Below, in pieces: positions 7,899 through 16,511 of a DNA stretch of 61,200 bases; within the stretch, counting starts at the first letter, position 1, and every line of letters begins with the position of its first letter. A program made the translations under genes and the position numbers. Source of the stretch: a virus. Below the pieces are notes generated by a model. That model was not told the DNA's origin and made no database searches. It worked only from the letters and a program-made list of their open reading frames with translations. The DNA lies in the IMG/VR virus record IMGVR_UViG_3300023184_009672, positions 1 through 61,200 of that record; one strand, written 5' to 3'.

Positions 7899-8804
7899 AT
7901 GAAAATACCATACATATTAACAGATCGGAGTCTTACCATCGTTCTTAACGATGAGCCTAAGACTATCACTAGCGAGAACCCAGTTTGGAACGAAGCTATC
8001 AAAGCTATTCGTGAAGGACGATTCGATGAGATCGGTGATCTCTTAGATAAGTCTAAAACGATTAAGCGTTTCTCTCAAGGCAACATTGAAGTTCTTGATG
8101 GAATCGTAACCTACAAAGGCGAAGAGATTCATAACATAGTTGTAGATAGAATCTTAAACTTTATTAAGAATGATCTTCCTTTTGAGCCTTTGATTAACTT
8201 CCTTGAGAAACTGATGCAAAATCCTTCTCGCAGAGCAGTTAACGAACTTTATAAGTTCTTAGAGCATAAGAAAATGCCTCTCACACCAGACGGAGATTTC
8301 CTTGCGTATAAAAGCGTTAAGTCAGATTTTACCGATTGGTATAGTGGCAAACATAATTTTGCTATCGGTCAAGTTCGTGAAATGACCAGAAACCAAGTTT
8401 GCGATAATGCAGATGTTGGTTGTTCTGCTGGTTATCACGCTGGCTCAGAGGAATATGCAAAGAGCTTCAATGGTGGTGGTAATCTTGTGATAGTTAAGAT
8501 TAACCCTGCTGATGTAGTTTCTGTTCCAAACGATTGTGAATGTCAGAAACTTCGTGCATCTAAGTTGGAAGTTGTTGCTCTATATCGCAAAGCTCTTGAC
8601 AAAGAACTTTATGATTTAGCTTATGGTAACTTCTTGCATCCTTATTCACCAGAAGGTATCGCTCAATACAATGCGATGATGGAGAATTATGATGATGTTG
8701 ACCCAGACGAAGAAGATGATGATGATGAAGATGATGATTACGCAAACAATGGCACAATGCATACTAAGCGTGACCCTTCTACTGGAAGATTCATTAAGGC
8801 TTAA
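7899..8804 (+). CDS. rIIB: rIIB-like protein
   Basis: 301 aa; T4 rIIB is about 312. The LTPDGDFLAYKSVKSDFTDWYSGK and GCSAGYHAGSEEYAKSF segments are the conserved rIIB core. The C-terminal ~45 residues are a run of acidic residues (DPDEEDDDDEDDD) followed by a basic end. The ATG at 7899 follows its own promoter. Partner of the upstream rIIA protein. Confidence 0.85.
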   Translation: MKIPYILTDRSLTIVLNDEPKTITSENPVWNEAIKAIREGRFDEIGDLLDKSKTIKRFSQGNIEVLDGIVTYKGEEIHNIVVDRILNFIKNDLPFEPLINFLEKLMQNPSRRAVNELYKFLEHKKMPLTPDGDFLAYKSVKSDFTDWYSGKHNFAIGQVREMTRNQVCDNADVGCSAGYHAGSEEYAKSFNGGGNLVIVKINPADVVSVPNDCECQKLRASKLEVVALYRKALDKELYDLAYGNFLHPYSPEGIAQYNAMMENYDDVDPDEEDDDDEDDDYANNGTMHTKRDPSTGRFIKA

Positions 8805-8805
8805 T

Positions 8806-9048
8806 ATGAAGTTAGGTTTGCACATTGATTGGTGCATAGGGAGATGGTTCGGTAGGGAGAATAATATTGAAATTAATTTCTACCTACCGACCATCTTTCT
8901 TGGTTATAGAAAAGATGATGATGATAAATGGTTTGGATTTAAATTGAATTTGAAGAGTGATATTTCATTTAACTCATATGAATATGGAAAGATTTTTAGC
9001 TTGATCTTTCTTGGATTCGGAGTTAAACTAAGTAAATTCTCTATATGA
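8806..9048 (+). CDS. hypothetical protein
   Basis: 80 aa, no recognised family (MKLGLHIDWCIGRWFGREN...). Starts one base after the rIIB stop and overlaps the next start. The sequence alternates amphipathic strands, suggesting a small beta-rich protein. Confidence 0.55.
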   Translation: MKLGLHIDWCIGRWFGRENNIEINFYLPTIFLGYRKDDDDKWFGFKLNLKSDISFNSYEYGKIFSLIFLGFGVKLSKFSI

Positions 9049-9230
9049 ACGAAGAAAACAATTTTAATTCTGATGCTGGAAATCAATTACGAGAAACTCT
9101 TTTTAAAGATATCGTAAGATATGCCAAGGAAAGTGATATGACAGCATTTCAAGCTATTGGAGTTTTAGAATCATTAAAATATGATTTATTAAATGCTATG
9201 AGAGAAGCTAATACTGAGGATGAACAATGA
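9045..9230 (+). CDS. hypothetical protein
   Basis: 61 aa, acidic, helical (RETLFKDIVRYAKESDMTAFQ). ATGA overlaps at both ends place it in the rIIB operon. No family recognised. Confidence 0.55.
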   Translation: MNEENNFNSDAGNQLRETLFKDIVRYAKESDMTAFQAIGVLESLKYDLLNAMREANTEDEQ

Positions 9231-9433
9231 AATCTACCAGAGGACGCAAGAAAGGTTCGTTTTGTTTTTCTATGATTCCTCTTGCGGAATTAAATAAAGT
9301 TTTAAAACAAGATGCAATAGTTATCGTATCAAAGAAATTTGCAGACAATTTAAGTATTAGAGGGATTGAAAAAGAAGTTACCACTAAAACCTACGATAGT
9401 ATTCATACTGCTATTGATTTTCAAGTAAGTTAA
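9227..9433 (+). CDS. hypothetical protein
   Basis: 68 aa starting MKSTRGRKKGSF, with a GRKKGS motif often seen at the N-terminus of small phage proteins. No family recognised. Last gene of the rIIB operon. Confidence 0.55.
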   Translation: MKSTRGRKKGSFCFSMIPLAELNKVLKQDAIVIVSKKFADNLSIRGIEKEVTTKTYDSIHTAIDFQVS

Positions 9434-9442
9434 AGAAACTTC

Positions 9443-9470
9443 TTGCTCTAAAAAAAATCCCTTGTATAAA
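9443..9470 (+). promoter_or_regulatory. leaderless promoter of the RuvB-like gene
   Basis: -35 TTGCTC (9443-9448), 16-bp spacer, -10 TATAAA (9465-9470), six bases to the ATG at 9477. Confidence 0.65.
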
Positions 9471-9476
9471 GGAACT

Positions 9477-10409
9477 ATGGGACAAGAAAATTATTCACAG
9501 ATAGTTGGACAAGAAAAAACAAAGAGCAAGCTCAACTTCTTATTAGAAGGATTCAATCAGACTAAGGTTATGCCTCATTTACTTTTTGTTGCTCCAAGAG
9601 GATGCGGAAAGACTCTTATTGCTCAAGAGACTAGCAAGATAATGAAGCGAGAAAGAAATGTAATTGTTAATTGTTCTACAATAAAGAATGTTAAAAGTTT
9701 CTTTAATCAAATTATGCTTCCTTATGTTTATGATAAAGATACCACAATTATATTCGATGAAGCTAGTGAATTGCCAAGAGATGTTACTATGGCACTTCTT
9801 ACCATCTTGAATCCTAATCAAAATAACTCTAATGATTTTACTTTTGAAGATGGCACTTATACTTTTAGATTCAATCAAAACTCTTTTATCTTTTGCACAA
9901 CAGAGGCTCAAAAGATTTTTCACGCACTTGCTGATAGGTTATATAGAATTGATATGGAAGATTATTCCTATGTTCAATTAGGCAAGATCATTCAAAATAA
10001 TTTAAAATCAAAAAGCCAATTTATAGAAGAAGTTATTATTAGCGAGGTTGCTAGTGTTTGCCGTGGAAACGCTAGGCAAGCTCAGTCTATGGCAAATCAA
10101 ATATCCTCTTATTTGAGCAGTAAAAAATGCAATAAACTCACTAGCGGAGGTTGGAGCGAGATTAAGGGCAAGTTGTCTATCTATCCTCTTGGCCTATCAG
10201 AAATCGAACTTAATGTAATTAAAATTCTAAAAGAACACGGAGAGTTAAGACTAACTAATCTTTCTGCTAAAACCAATCTTACCAGAGATATGTTACAAAA
10301 GAATGTTGAGCTTTATCTTATGAGAAATAGTTTAATTGAAATTCGTCCTACTGGTCGAGCTTTAACTAAAAGAGGTTTCGATTATCATAAGGAGCATTTA
10401 ACTAAATGA
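9477..10409 (+). CDS. RuvB-like AAA+ ATPase
   Basis: 310 aa. Walker A is APRGCGKT (39-46), Walker B IIFDEASE (91-98), followed by sensor 1 (FIFCTTE) and an arginine in ALADRLYRID. The C-terminal winged helix ends NSLIEIRPTGRALTKRGF, like the RTPRGR turn of RuvB. RuvB is the hexameric Holliday-junction branch-migration motor; no RuvA or RuvC is visible here, so it may instead act as a clamp-loader-like AAA+ protein. Start set by the leaderless promoter. Confidence 0.75.
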   Translation: MGQENYSQIVGQEKTKSKLNFLLEGFNQTKVMPHLLFVAPRGCGKTLIAQETSKIMKRERNVIVNCSTIKNVKSFFNQIMLPYVYDKDTTIIFDEASELPRDVTMALLTILNPNQNNSNDFTFEDGTYTFRFNQNSFIFCTTEAQKIFHALADRLYRIDMEDYSYVQLGKIIQNNLKSKSQFIEEVIISEVASVCRGNARQAQSMANQISSYLSSKKCNKLTSGGWSEIKGKLSIYPLGLSEIELNVIKILKEHGELRLTNLSAKTNLTRDMLQKNVELYLMRNSLIEIRPTGRALTKRGFDYHKEHLTK

Positions 10410-10609
10410 AAACTTCAAAAGTAAGAACTAAAAAATACGCAACTCCTTTAGAGGTCATAAGCTATGATAGTTATTCAAAAATGTTTTATTGTCTTGTGCC
10501 TCATTTGGATATGATATTAACAATTCATCCTTCTGCACTTGACTTAAATGAAAAAGAGTTAGATACTCTACAAACCGAGAAAGGGCAAAATGAAAAAGAA
10601 AATAATTGA
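10406..10609 (+). CDS. hypothetical protein
   Basis: 67 aa, no family recognised. ATGA overlap with the RuvB-like gene; the C-terminus is charged and overlaps the next gene by 20 bases. Confidence 0.55.
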   Translation: MKTSKVRTKKYATPLEVISYDSYSKMFYCLVPHLDMILTIHPSALDLNEKELDTLQTEKGQNEKENN

Positions 10610-10784
10610 TAAAATTGATTTAGTAATTGAAGATATTATAAATATCCAAGAGCTAATTGATTTTGATACGAGTGATTCTAGCGAATACGATTTAGACTCA
10701 GTAGTTAATCTGTTAGCTGAAATTCGTGGCAGAGTTAATAATGAAGAAGAAGAAACAGAAAAAATTGATTTAAAAGATTTATGA
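10590..10784 (+). CDS. hypothetical acidic protein
   Basis: 64 aa, strongly acidic, predicted all-helical (DKIDLVIEDIINIQELIDFD). No family recognised. Co-transcribed small gene. Confidence 0.5.
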   Translation: MKKKIIDKIDLVIEDIINIQELIDFDTSDSSEYDLDSVVNLLAEIRGRVNNEEEETEKIDLKDL

Positions 10785-11056
10785 AATTACACCCTAAAAT
10801 TCAAACGATCTGCGAAGAATATGCTGAATCATATGAATGGGTTGAAAGCGATGCAAGTTTATTTATTAATACAGATGTTCAATTTGCAGAAATTATAATG
10901 GAGCGATTAGAAAAGTGTCCACTAGAGTTCGTTAATATGCAACATAAACAAATTAAAGATAAAGTCAATATCTGGTTTAGATTAAAAGAAGATCAAGAAA
11001 AATCTTATGATTTTGAAGATGACGAAGATGACGAAAAGGATGATTTTGCATACTGA
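10781..11056 (+). CDS. hypothetical acidic-tailed protein
   Basis: 91 aa, no family recognised; ends in an acidic run (DFEDDEDDEKDD). ATGA overlap with the previous gene. Confidence 0.55.
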   Translation: MKLHPKIQTICEEYAESYEWVESDASLFINTDVQFAEIIMERLEKCPLEFVNMQHKQIKDKVNIWFRLKEDQEKSYDFEDDEDDEKDDFAY

Positions 11057-11057
11057 T

Positions 11058-11387
11058 ATGAACTTTTTTGTAAGTGGACATAATTGGTTTGCTAAAGTAT
11101 CTTTAGATAAAGATGTTAAAAAGTCTGATAGATATACAGAAGCTACCACAAGAGCAATCGAATCTCTTTTAGATCAAGAAGAAAAAGAAGGAGTAGATTT
11201 AAAAGTTTTAAACTATGATGATTATGGGTTGGGCGTAATTACCTTGACATATGATGAAAAGCATAGTAAAAAAGAGGGAGAACATCGAGTAATGCTTACA
11301 AGTAATATTCTAGCCAACGCTGGGCGTTGGGATGATTATAAAATTGTAAAGGATTACGAAGAACAATGTAAGGAGCAAGGATTATGA
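11058..11387 (+). CDS. hypothetical protein
   Basis: 109 aa (MNFFVSGHNWFAKVSLDKD...). The ATG at 11058 directly follows the previous stop and is preferred over a longer version that would overlap by 50 bases. No family recognised. Confidence 0.55.
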   Translation: MNFFVSGHNWFAKVSLDKDVKKSDRYTEATTRAIESLLDQEEKEGVDLKVLNYDDYGLGVITLTYDEKHSKKEGEHRVMLTSNILANAGRWDDYKIVKDYEEQCKEQGL

Positions 11388-11734
11388 AACATAAAGTATT
11401 TTGGGAAAAGAATAGCAGAATCAAAGGTATTGTTCCAAAAGAACAGATCATTGAAAGAACGCAAACTCACAAGTTTCCTTGTGGAGCAGTAACTATTCGT
11501 ATGTCTAATGTTAATGACTCAAACCCAACAGCAGTAGCATACTTTCACGGAAAAGAAGCTAAAGGAACTTCTTGGAATGGAAGCAATTATACTTACGCCG
11601 AAAATAAACTTATGGTTAGTTTAAGGAAAGAAGGCAACGGATATAATTTTAATGGTTCTATTATTGACTTTTTTTCCTTGCAAGACCTTAAAGAAGTGTT
11701 AGACTTAGTAAGAGAGACATTAAACAAATTATGA
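11384..11734 (+). CDS. hypothetical protein
   Basis: 116 aa, beta-rich (CGAVTIRMSNVNDSNPTAVAYF), with a C-terminal helix (LQDLKEVLDLVRETLNKL). ATGA overlaps on both sides. No family recognised. Confidence 0.55.
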   Translation: MKHKVFWEKNSRIKGIVPKEQIIERTQTHKFPCGAVTIRMSNVNDSNPTAVAYFHGKEAKGTSWNGSNYTYAENKLMVSLRKEGNGYNFNGSIIDFFSLQDLKEVLDLVRETLNKL

Positions 11735-12423
11735 GCGAAAGAAAAACATTTGAAGAATTGATGCGATCTTTTAGATTTCACAAAAATCCTATCATAAATT
11801 GGTTTCTAACCGAGGTCAATTATTACTCTCATACTTATCTTAATGTTAAGTGGGGATTAAAGAATAAGTTTCAAAGATTAATTCGTGGATATTCTGATAG
11901 TGATTGTTGGAATCTTCCTCAAGCTATTGCAAGGTTCATACTTCCAAGAATCAAGCATCTTAGAAAAAACTATAATAGTTTAGCTAATAGAAATCATTTA
12001 ATTACTATTGATGGCAAGGTTATACAATATAAAGTAGATCAAAAGAATTTAGAACTTAAAGAAGATTCTACTGGATATGTAGAAGGATACATAGACAAAG
12101 AAATTAATAAACCGATATCTTTGGATTCAGTAGAATATGAATATGTATTAGATGAAATTATATTTGCACTACAAATGGTAATAGATGAGGATAGCACAGA
12201 TATTGGTAATTTAGATAGACTCTATGAAGTTTATCCAGAGGGATTCGACCCTATCGAAGATAGACAAATGTTTCTGACTCCTCAAGGAGACGGAACAAGT
12301 TTGGTTGAGTTTGAAAACAAGGATAATATTCAACCAGATTACTCAAAATTAAATAAAGCCTATGAGCGTCAGAGGAACGGACTGATTCTTCTTGGGCTTT
12401 ACTTTAAGGACTTATGGGATTAA
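11731..12423 (+). CDS. conserved phage protein of unknown function
   Basis: 230 aa. The YSDSDCWNLPQAIARFILPRI segment is one I have seen in uncharacterised proteins of other tailed phages. The middle is charged and the C-terminus helical. No catalytic motif. ATGA overlap with the gene before. Confidence 0.6.
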   Translation: MSERKTFEELMRSFRFHKNPIINWFLTEVNYYSHTYLNVKWGLKNKFQRLIRGYSDSDCWNLPQAIARFILPRIKHLRKNYNSLANRNHLITIDGKVIQYKVDQKNLELKEDSTGYVEGYIDKEINKPISLDSVEYEYVLDEIIFALQMVIDEDSTDIGNLDRLYEVYPEGFDPIEDRQMFLTPQGDGTSLVEFENKDNIQPDYSKLNKAYERQRNGLILLGLYFKDLWD

Positions 12424-12426
12424 ATT

Positions 12427-12579
12427 ATGACAATTCAAGAACAAATATTAGTAGATGTTAACAAAAACTTAACTGGAATAAATCAATCTTTATACCAGTT
12501 AGCAAGCGATATAAATAAATTAATTAAAAAAATATATGAAGAAGATGAACCAACTAAAAAATACAAAAAGAAGTATTAA
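12427..12579 (+). CDS. hypothetical 50-aa protein
   Basis: Starts three bases after the previous stop. 50 aa, helical, with a KKY-rich tail. No family recognised; overlaps the next gene by 44 bases. Confidence 0.45.
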   Translation: MTIQEQILVDVNKNLTGINQSLYQLASDINKLIKKIYEEDEPTKKYKKKY

Positions 12580-12769
12580 ATCTACTCTTGGCGTACCTAT
12601 GCCACCAGTATTCGGATTTAACCTATTCCATAGATTATATGTTGGAATGTGGAAAGCTATTTACTATAAGAGTTATCTACCAAAGTTCGGTGGCATTAAT
12701 CATTATAGCTATTCTAAATTAGGATTTCATATTAAAGGATATTTATTTGAGATAATTTGGACAAAATGA
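12536..12769 (+). CDS. hypothetical protein
   Basis: 77 aa; a start three codons later (12545) is equally possible. Basic N-terminus, aromatic-rich body (RLYVGMWKAIYYKSYLPKFGG). No family recognised. Confidence 0.5.
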   Translation: MKKMNQLKNTKRSIKSTLGVPMPPVFGFNLFHRLYVGMWKAIYYKSYLPKFGGINHYSYSKLGFHIKGYLFEIIWTK

Positions 12770-12948
12770 ATAAAACTCAAGTTAGCCAAACTCAATATAA
12801 GTTTATCTTTTATAAGTTTAGTTTCTTTATTACAAACTCTTTGGTCTTTCGACCTATACCAAGGTTTTATAATTTGAGCAATATTTATTTTAATGAAATG
12901 ATTATTGTTTGGTTAGGTTTAACTTTTATATTTTGTTGGGAAAAATGA
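12766..12948 (+). CDS. small membrane protein
   Basis: 60 aa with two hydrophobic stretches (IFYKFSFFITNSLVF; MIIVWLGLTFIFCW). The ATG at 12766 overlaps the previous stop. Function unknown. Confidence 0.5.
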   Translation: MNKTQVSQTQYKFIFYKFSFFITNSLVFRPIPRFYNLSNIYFNEMIIVWLGLTFIFCWEK

Positions 12949-13295
12949 AACAGAAACTTCAAGATAAAATATTCAAAGACTTTCCAAAACTTTTTGCACA
13001 AAAAGATATGGATATGAAAGAAACTTGTATGTGTTGGGGAATAGAAACTCCAAACGAATGGTATAATATTATATATACAGCTTGTGACTTAATTCAAACT
13101 ATGACAGATAATAATAAACATCTTTCAAAGAAATATCCTCAAGTGGAATTTACTCAAGTAAAAGAAAAATTCGGAGCATTATGTATGTATTACCGACCTA
13201 ATACTGATTATGTAGATGGCATAGTAGATATGGCAGACGCTATGGTGCAAAAGCTGGATAAAAGCAAGAAAATAAATAGAATTTTTAAAATATGA
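12945..13295 (+). CDS. conserved phage protein
   Basis: 116 aa with CMCWGIETPNEWYNIIY and VKEKFGALCMYYRPNTD, a pattern (KFGxLRxYY) I associate with widespread uncharacterised phage proteins. ATGA overlap sets the start. Confidence 0.6.
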   Translation: MKQKLQDKIFKDFPKLFAQKDMDMKETCMCWGIETPNEWYNIIYTACDLIQTMTDNNKHLSKKYPQVEFTQVKEKFGALCMYYRPNTDYVDGIVDMADAMVQKLDKSKKINRIFKI

Positions 13296-13594
13296 AACCA
13301 AGATATGATTTTGATAAAGGAAAAATGATTTCATATGATGGTGAAATTATTCAGTTTGCAGGTTCAAACAAGATAGACAAGTATTCAGATCAAATCGAAG
13401 AAATAATGAGTTTATTCAATTTAAAAAAGGGAGAATACCTAGTCACAGACGAAAGCAAAATCTCAGACTTTGGCAAAGATACAATCAATATACTTAGGTT
13501 AGCTAAGTTTAAAAAGAAATATAAATTTTCAGTTATGAATAAAGATTTTCTTTACAAAATCGCAGAACGAATGTATAGTTATAGACCATTCTAG
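13292..13594 (+). CDS. hypothetical protein
   Basis: 100 aa, no family recognised. ATGA overlap; charged throughout with a basic C-terminus. Confidence 0.55.
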   Translation: MKPRYDFDKGKMISYDGEIIQFAGSNKIDKYSDQIEEIMSLFNLKKGEYLVTDESKISDFGKDTINILRLAKFKKKYKFSVMNKDFLYKIAERMYSYRPF

Positions 13595-13606
13595 GAGATA
13601 TAAAAT

Positions 13607-13897
13607 ATGAAATATGTAATATCGTCACAAGACAAAGAGGCTATGATTGATTTTGATAAACTGAAAGAAGGCGAAGTGTTTTCTTTCTTTGACCCAGAAT
13701 CAGTTCAGCGAGGCAATCACGCAATCTATATGAAGATTAGAGTACCTAATTTTACTGGTGCAAACATTATTGATTTAGAAGATGGCAAAGCGTATAGCTT
13801 CTCTGAGAAGAAAAGAAATACAATCAATGACCCAGACGAAAAGCAAGGCAATAAAGTTTATAAACTTAACGCAAAGATCAATATAATTATCATATGA
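13607..13897 (+). CDS. hypothetical protein
   Basis: 96 aa, beta-rich. Preceded by AGGAG eight bases before the ATG, so it has its own Shine-Dalgarno site, unlike most neighbours. No family recognised. Confidence 0.6.
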   Translation: MKYVISSQDKEAMIDFDKLKEGEVFSFFDPESVQRGNHAIYMKIRVPNFTGANIIDLEDGKAYSFSEKKRNTINDPDEKQGNKVYKLNAKINIIII

Positions 13898-14064
13898 ACA
13901 AAATTAAATATACATACTATGTAGAGCAAGACAAGGACAAAGATGGAAATTATGTTCAATCTTTTTCAATCTATAAAGTTCCAGTAGTTAAAACTATTAG
14001 ACTTAAAACATTTAAAAAATTAAGTGATGCAAATAACTTTTTAGATACTTATGAAGGTGATTAG
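13894..14064 (+). CDS. hypothetical 56-aa protein
   Basis: 56 aa (MNKIKYTYYVEQDKDKDGNY...). ATGA overlap with the previous gene; overlaps the next by 14 bases. No family recognised. Confidence 0.5.
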   Translation: MNKIKYTYYVEQDKDKDGNYVQSFSIYKVPVVKTIRLKTFKKLSDANNFLDTYEGD

Positions 14065-14242
14065 ATATTTAAAAGAATTAGAAGATGAGTTTGGTGAGCC
14101 TCTTAACAAGTGGGCGGTTTATGAAGAACAAATTACTGCTAATGGTAATTGGGCATTTAAAGATGCTAAAATATTAAAGACTTTTACAACTCCGCATCAC
14201 GCAAGAAATTGGATGGAAAATGACAGCAAAAGAGATTATTAA
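14051..14242 (+). CDS. hypothetical protein
   Basis: 63 aa; TFTTPHHARNWMEND near the C-terminus. Tightly packed in the same operon. No family recognised. Confidence 0.55.
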   Translation: MKVIRYLKELEDEFGEPLNKWAVYEEQITANGNWAFKDAKILKTFTTPHHARNWMENDSKRDY

Positions 14243-14435
14243 TCATCTTAAAGATTTACCACCAGAAACTCTTATATGTGTGAGAGGATACGAAGGCGGT
14301 TTAGAAGATGTTAAGCTGTTAAGACAAACAAAAATACTTCAAGACAGAAATAACGAATGGTACTATGGTAGTCACGAAGAAGTATTAGATGCTGATAGCA
14401 AACACTTTGACAAGATTGTGTGGGTTATTCAATAA
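14220..14435 (+). CDS. hypothetical protein
   Basis: 71 aa (MTAKEIINHLKDLPPETLICV), a start typical of many small phage and plasmid proteins of unknown role. Last gene before a new promoter. Confidence 0.55.
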   Translation: MTAKEIINHLKDLPPETLICVRGYEGGLEDVKLLRQTKILQDRNNEWYYGSHEEVLDADSKHFDKIVWVIQ

Positions 14436-14441
14436 TTTTCT

Positions 14442-14469
14442 TTGACTTTAATTAAAATTCAATTATATT
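14442..14469 (+). promoter_or_regulatory. leaderless promoter of the 14476 operon
   Basis: -35 TTGACT (14442-14447), 16-bp spacer, -10 TATATT (14464-14469), six bases to the ATG at 14476. Confidence 0.75.
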
Positions 14470-14475
14470 TGAGAG

Positions 14476-15156
14476 ATGGATACAACTAAACCAGATCAGT
14501 TTTTCGCAACCTTCAATGACCTTCATAGTCACAAGGTAGAAGCCTACAAGCAGTATTGGGAAGGTGTTAAGCCTACCACTCAAGACGATATCTTTCGCCG
14601 TTGGCTATTTGCCTTCTGCTCTGTTCATACCACTTGGGAAGGTAATATCAGAGGCTATATGGCTATTCGTGATTTCGTTTATTGGAGATACAATCGTAAA
14701 GAATTGTTAAAGCGTCTTACTCGTTCTGGCGTTGGTTGTCAGAATGAAAGGACAGATTACATTTGGGATTTCGCAAAAGATTTCTGGCAGAATCCAAAAG
14801 ACTTCGCTTGCTACAATAAAAAACATTATGTAAAGGTTCGTGATAGTCTTGTGGAGCGTATTCGTGGCTTGAGCTACGCAAAGGTAAGTTTCGCACTAGA
14901 GATGATTACTCCTATTTTAACCAGAGTTTTATGCGGTGATGTTCACCATCTTCGCTTTTATGGTATGGAGAATTTAAAGTATAGCAAATCAAAAATCGGC
15001 GTTGCAAAGTACAAAGCTATGGAAAAGCATTGGGTTGATAACTGCGACAAATTAAATGTTCCATCTTATATTATGAGATGTATTATGTGGGACGATATTC
15101 AAAAGCAAGCCGATAGTGATTATTGGGGCTATGTTTTAAAACCATTTGCAAAATGA
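14476..15156 (+). CDS. HhH DNA glycosylase-like protein
   Basis: 226 aa. The arrangement VHTTWEGNIRGY..., then IRGLSYAKVSFALEMI..., then CGDVHHLRFYG resembles the helix-hairpin-helix region and the following conserved Asp of phage 8-oxoguanine glycosylase/AP-lyase-like proteins. If so it would remove damaged bases. The similarity is by pattern only; the usual catalytic lysine cannot be placed with certainty. Leaderless start; heads an operon. Confidence 0.5.
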   Translation: MDTTKPDQFFATFNDLHSHKVEAYKQYWEGVKPTTQDDIFRRWLFAFCSVHTTWEGNIRGYMAIRDFVYWRYNRKELLKRLTRSGVGCQNERTDYIWDFAKDFWQNPKDFACYNKKHYVKVRDSLVERIRGLSYAKVSFALEMITPILTRVLCGDVHHLRFYGMENLKYSKSKIGVAKYKAMEKHWVDNCDKLNVPSYIMRCIMWDDIQKQADSDYWGYVLKPFAK

Positions 15157-15329
15157 AAGCAACATCTTTTTTTACTGATGCTGAAATAGAGTTAGCTTTA
15201 ACTTTAGCCAGCGAACTTCTTGAAGATAAAAAAGCTATGGATGAGCTTTCTATATCTTGGGATGGTGGTGATAAATTATTGGAACTCAAAGATAAGATTG
15301 ATGTATATTACTCTGATTTAAATAAATGA
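15153..15329 (+). CDS. hypothetical 58-aa protein
   Basis: Starts on the ATGA at the end of the previous gene. 58 aa, acidic, helical (DAEIELALTLASELLEDKKA). No family recognised. Confidence 0.5.
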   Translation: MKATSFFTDAEIELALTLASELLEDKKAMDELSISWDGGDKLLELKDKIDVYYSDLNK

Positions 15330-15529
15330 AATTAAAAGATTTAATAGATCGCAAAATTCTTTTTATAAATTTTCCTATAAATAGATACTCACTTCAAGAA
15401 GGTAAGGTATCAGAGATTTCTCCAGCTGAAAAATGCATCAAGATCAATAATGATTGGCATTTGATAAATAACATTCGTATCATAGAATTGTTCAGCAAAG
15501 AAGAAAGACCATCATTAGGTTTTAATTGA
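15326..15529 (+). CDS. hypothetical protein
   Basis: 67 aa, small beta-barrel-like pattern (EGKVSEISPAEKCIKINNDWH). ATGA overlap. No family recognised. Confidence 0.5.
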   Translation: MKLKDLIDRKILFINFPINRYSLQEGKVSEISPAEKCIKINNDWHLINNIRIIELFSKEERPSLGFN

Positions 15530-15553
15530 CTTTAAAATAAAATGAACTATAAT
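15526..15553 (+). promoter_or_regulatory. leaderless promoter of the 15560 operon
   Basis: -35 TTGACT (15526-15531) overlaps the TGA of the gene before. 16-bp spacer, perfect -10 TATAAT (15548-15553), six bases to the ATG at 15560. Confidence 0.8.
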
Positions 15554-15559
15554 AAAGAA

Positions 15560-15700
15560 ATGGATAAAGCAATTAAAATTTTAGAAGAGCTTGTTATTCA
15601 AGCTGACGAAGATTGTCCTCAAGATTGTAGGACAATGCACTTCGTTAATGCCCTTGAGCAAGCTAGTGAATTTATAATGGAGCATAAGAATACAAAATGA
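15560..15700 (+). CDS. hypothetical 46-aa protein
   Basis: 46 aa, acidic helical protein (MDKAIKILEELVIQADEDC). Its existence and start are supported by the promoter ending six bases before the ATG. No family recognised. Confidence 0.6.
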   Translation: MDKAIKILEELVIQADEDCPQDCRTMHFVNALEQASEFIMEHKNTK

Positions 15701-15906
15701 AACTAGGACGAATTTGCGTGGATTTAAATTATATTGTGGATATGGACAATGACGATATGGTAGCACACGCTACGGAAGCTCTTTATGAAGATTTAATGCA
15801 AGGAATTAAATATGGTGATCTAGCGAATTGGATTCGTATTAGTGAAGATAAGGACGCAAAAGAAGATATGATTCCAGAATTTCTATTGGAGGAAAAAAAT
15901 GACTAA
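15697..15906 (+). CDS. hypothetical protein
   Basis: 69 aa (MKLGRICVDLNYIVDMDND...). ATGA overlap with the 46-aa gene. No family recognised. Confidence 0.55.
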   Translation: MKLGRICVDLNYIVDMDNDDMVAHATEALYEDLMQGIKYGDLANWIRISEDKDAKEDMIPEFLLEEKND

Positions 15907-16141
15907 GATAAAAATTGGAAAATTTAAGAAAAAGAGCGTGTATGATGCTGATATAGAAATGGATGCAGATACTCAAAACTATCTTGCTTCCATTGGGCGA
16001 GAAGTTATAACAGAAGAACAATACATCAATATCGGATTTAATCACGCTTTAATTCGTGGCCTTGAGATAGCTGAATCACAAGATAAGTGTAATAAGTTAG
16101 ATGGGAAAAGTAAAGTCAAAAATCGAAAAAGGACTCGATAA
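15899..16141 (+). CDS. hypothetical basic-tailed protein
   Basis: 80 aa, ends KSKVKNRKRTR. A GGAGG lies a few bases upstream of the ATG, inside the previous gene. No family recognised. Confidence 0.5.
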   Translation: MTKIKIGKFKKKSVYDADIEMDADTQNYLASIGREVITEEQYINIGFNHALIRGLEIAESQDKCNKLDGKSKVKNRKRTR

Positions 16142-16301
16142 AGAACAAAAAACATTTGCTCTAATGGCAAAAAAAATCATTGACGCTATCAAAGACGAAA
16201 AAGAACTCAGAGCATTTGCAAAAACTTCACTAGAAATACTTTACAAGGACAACCCAAACTTATTCTCAGATCACGCAAAATTAAAGTTGAAGAAAAAATA
16301 A
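16101..16301 (+). CDS. hypothetical protein
   Basis: 66 aa, lysine-rich helical protein overlapping the previous gene by 41 bases in another frame. No family recognised. Confidence 0.45.
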   Translation: MGKVKSKIEKGLDKEQKTFALMAKKIIDAIKDEKELRAFAKTSLEILYKDNPNLFSDHAKLKLKKK

Positions 16302-16315
16302 ATTCAGTATAATAT
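16287..16315 (+). promoter_or_regulatory. leaderless promoter of the 16322 operon
   Basis: -35 TTGAAG (16287-16292), 17-bp spacer, -10 TAATAT (16310-16315), six bases to the ATG at 16322. Confidence 0.6.
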
Positions 16316-16321
16316 AAGAGT

Positions 16322-16510
16322 ATGGAAGAAGAAGTCAAAGCGGTTCGCACAATGAAAGAGTTTGTAACTTGGTATAAGCAAAAAGAGAGTCTTAACGCTG
16401 AACAAAGTCTACAAGGCGATTTAGAACTTCATAAATTTTACATTAAATTTAAATACATTATTGAGCAAGATGAAGAAGAGAATATAAGGATGGGAAAACT
16501 TTTAGGATAA
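16322..16510 (+). CDS. hypothetical protein
   Basis: 62 aa, charged and helical. Start supported by promoter spacing. No family recognised. Confidence 0.55.
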   Translation: MEEEVKAVRTMKEFVTWYKQKESLNAEQSLQGDLELHKFYIKFKYIIEQDEEENIRMGKLLG

Positions 16511-16511
16511 T

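Noticed and set aside
8560-8837. Leftward His-rich frames opposite the end of rIIB
   Set aside because: They are the complement of the acidic Asp/Glu codon run of rIIB and have no promoter or homology.
9477-10409. T4-like clamp loader large subunit
   Set aside because: The C-terminal winged helix with a PTGRALTKRG turn fits RuvB better; clamp-loader function is kept only as an alternative.
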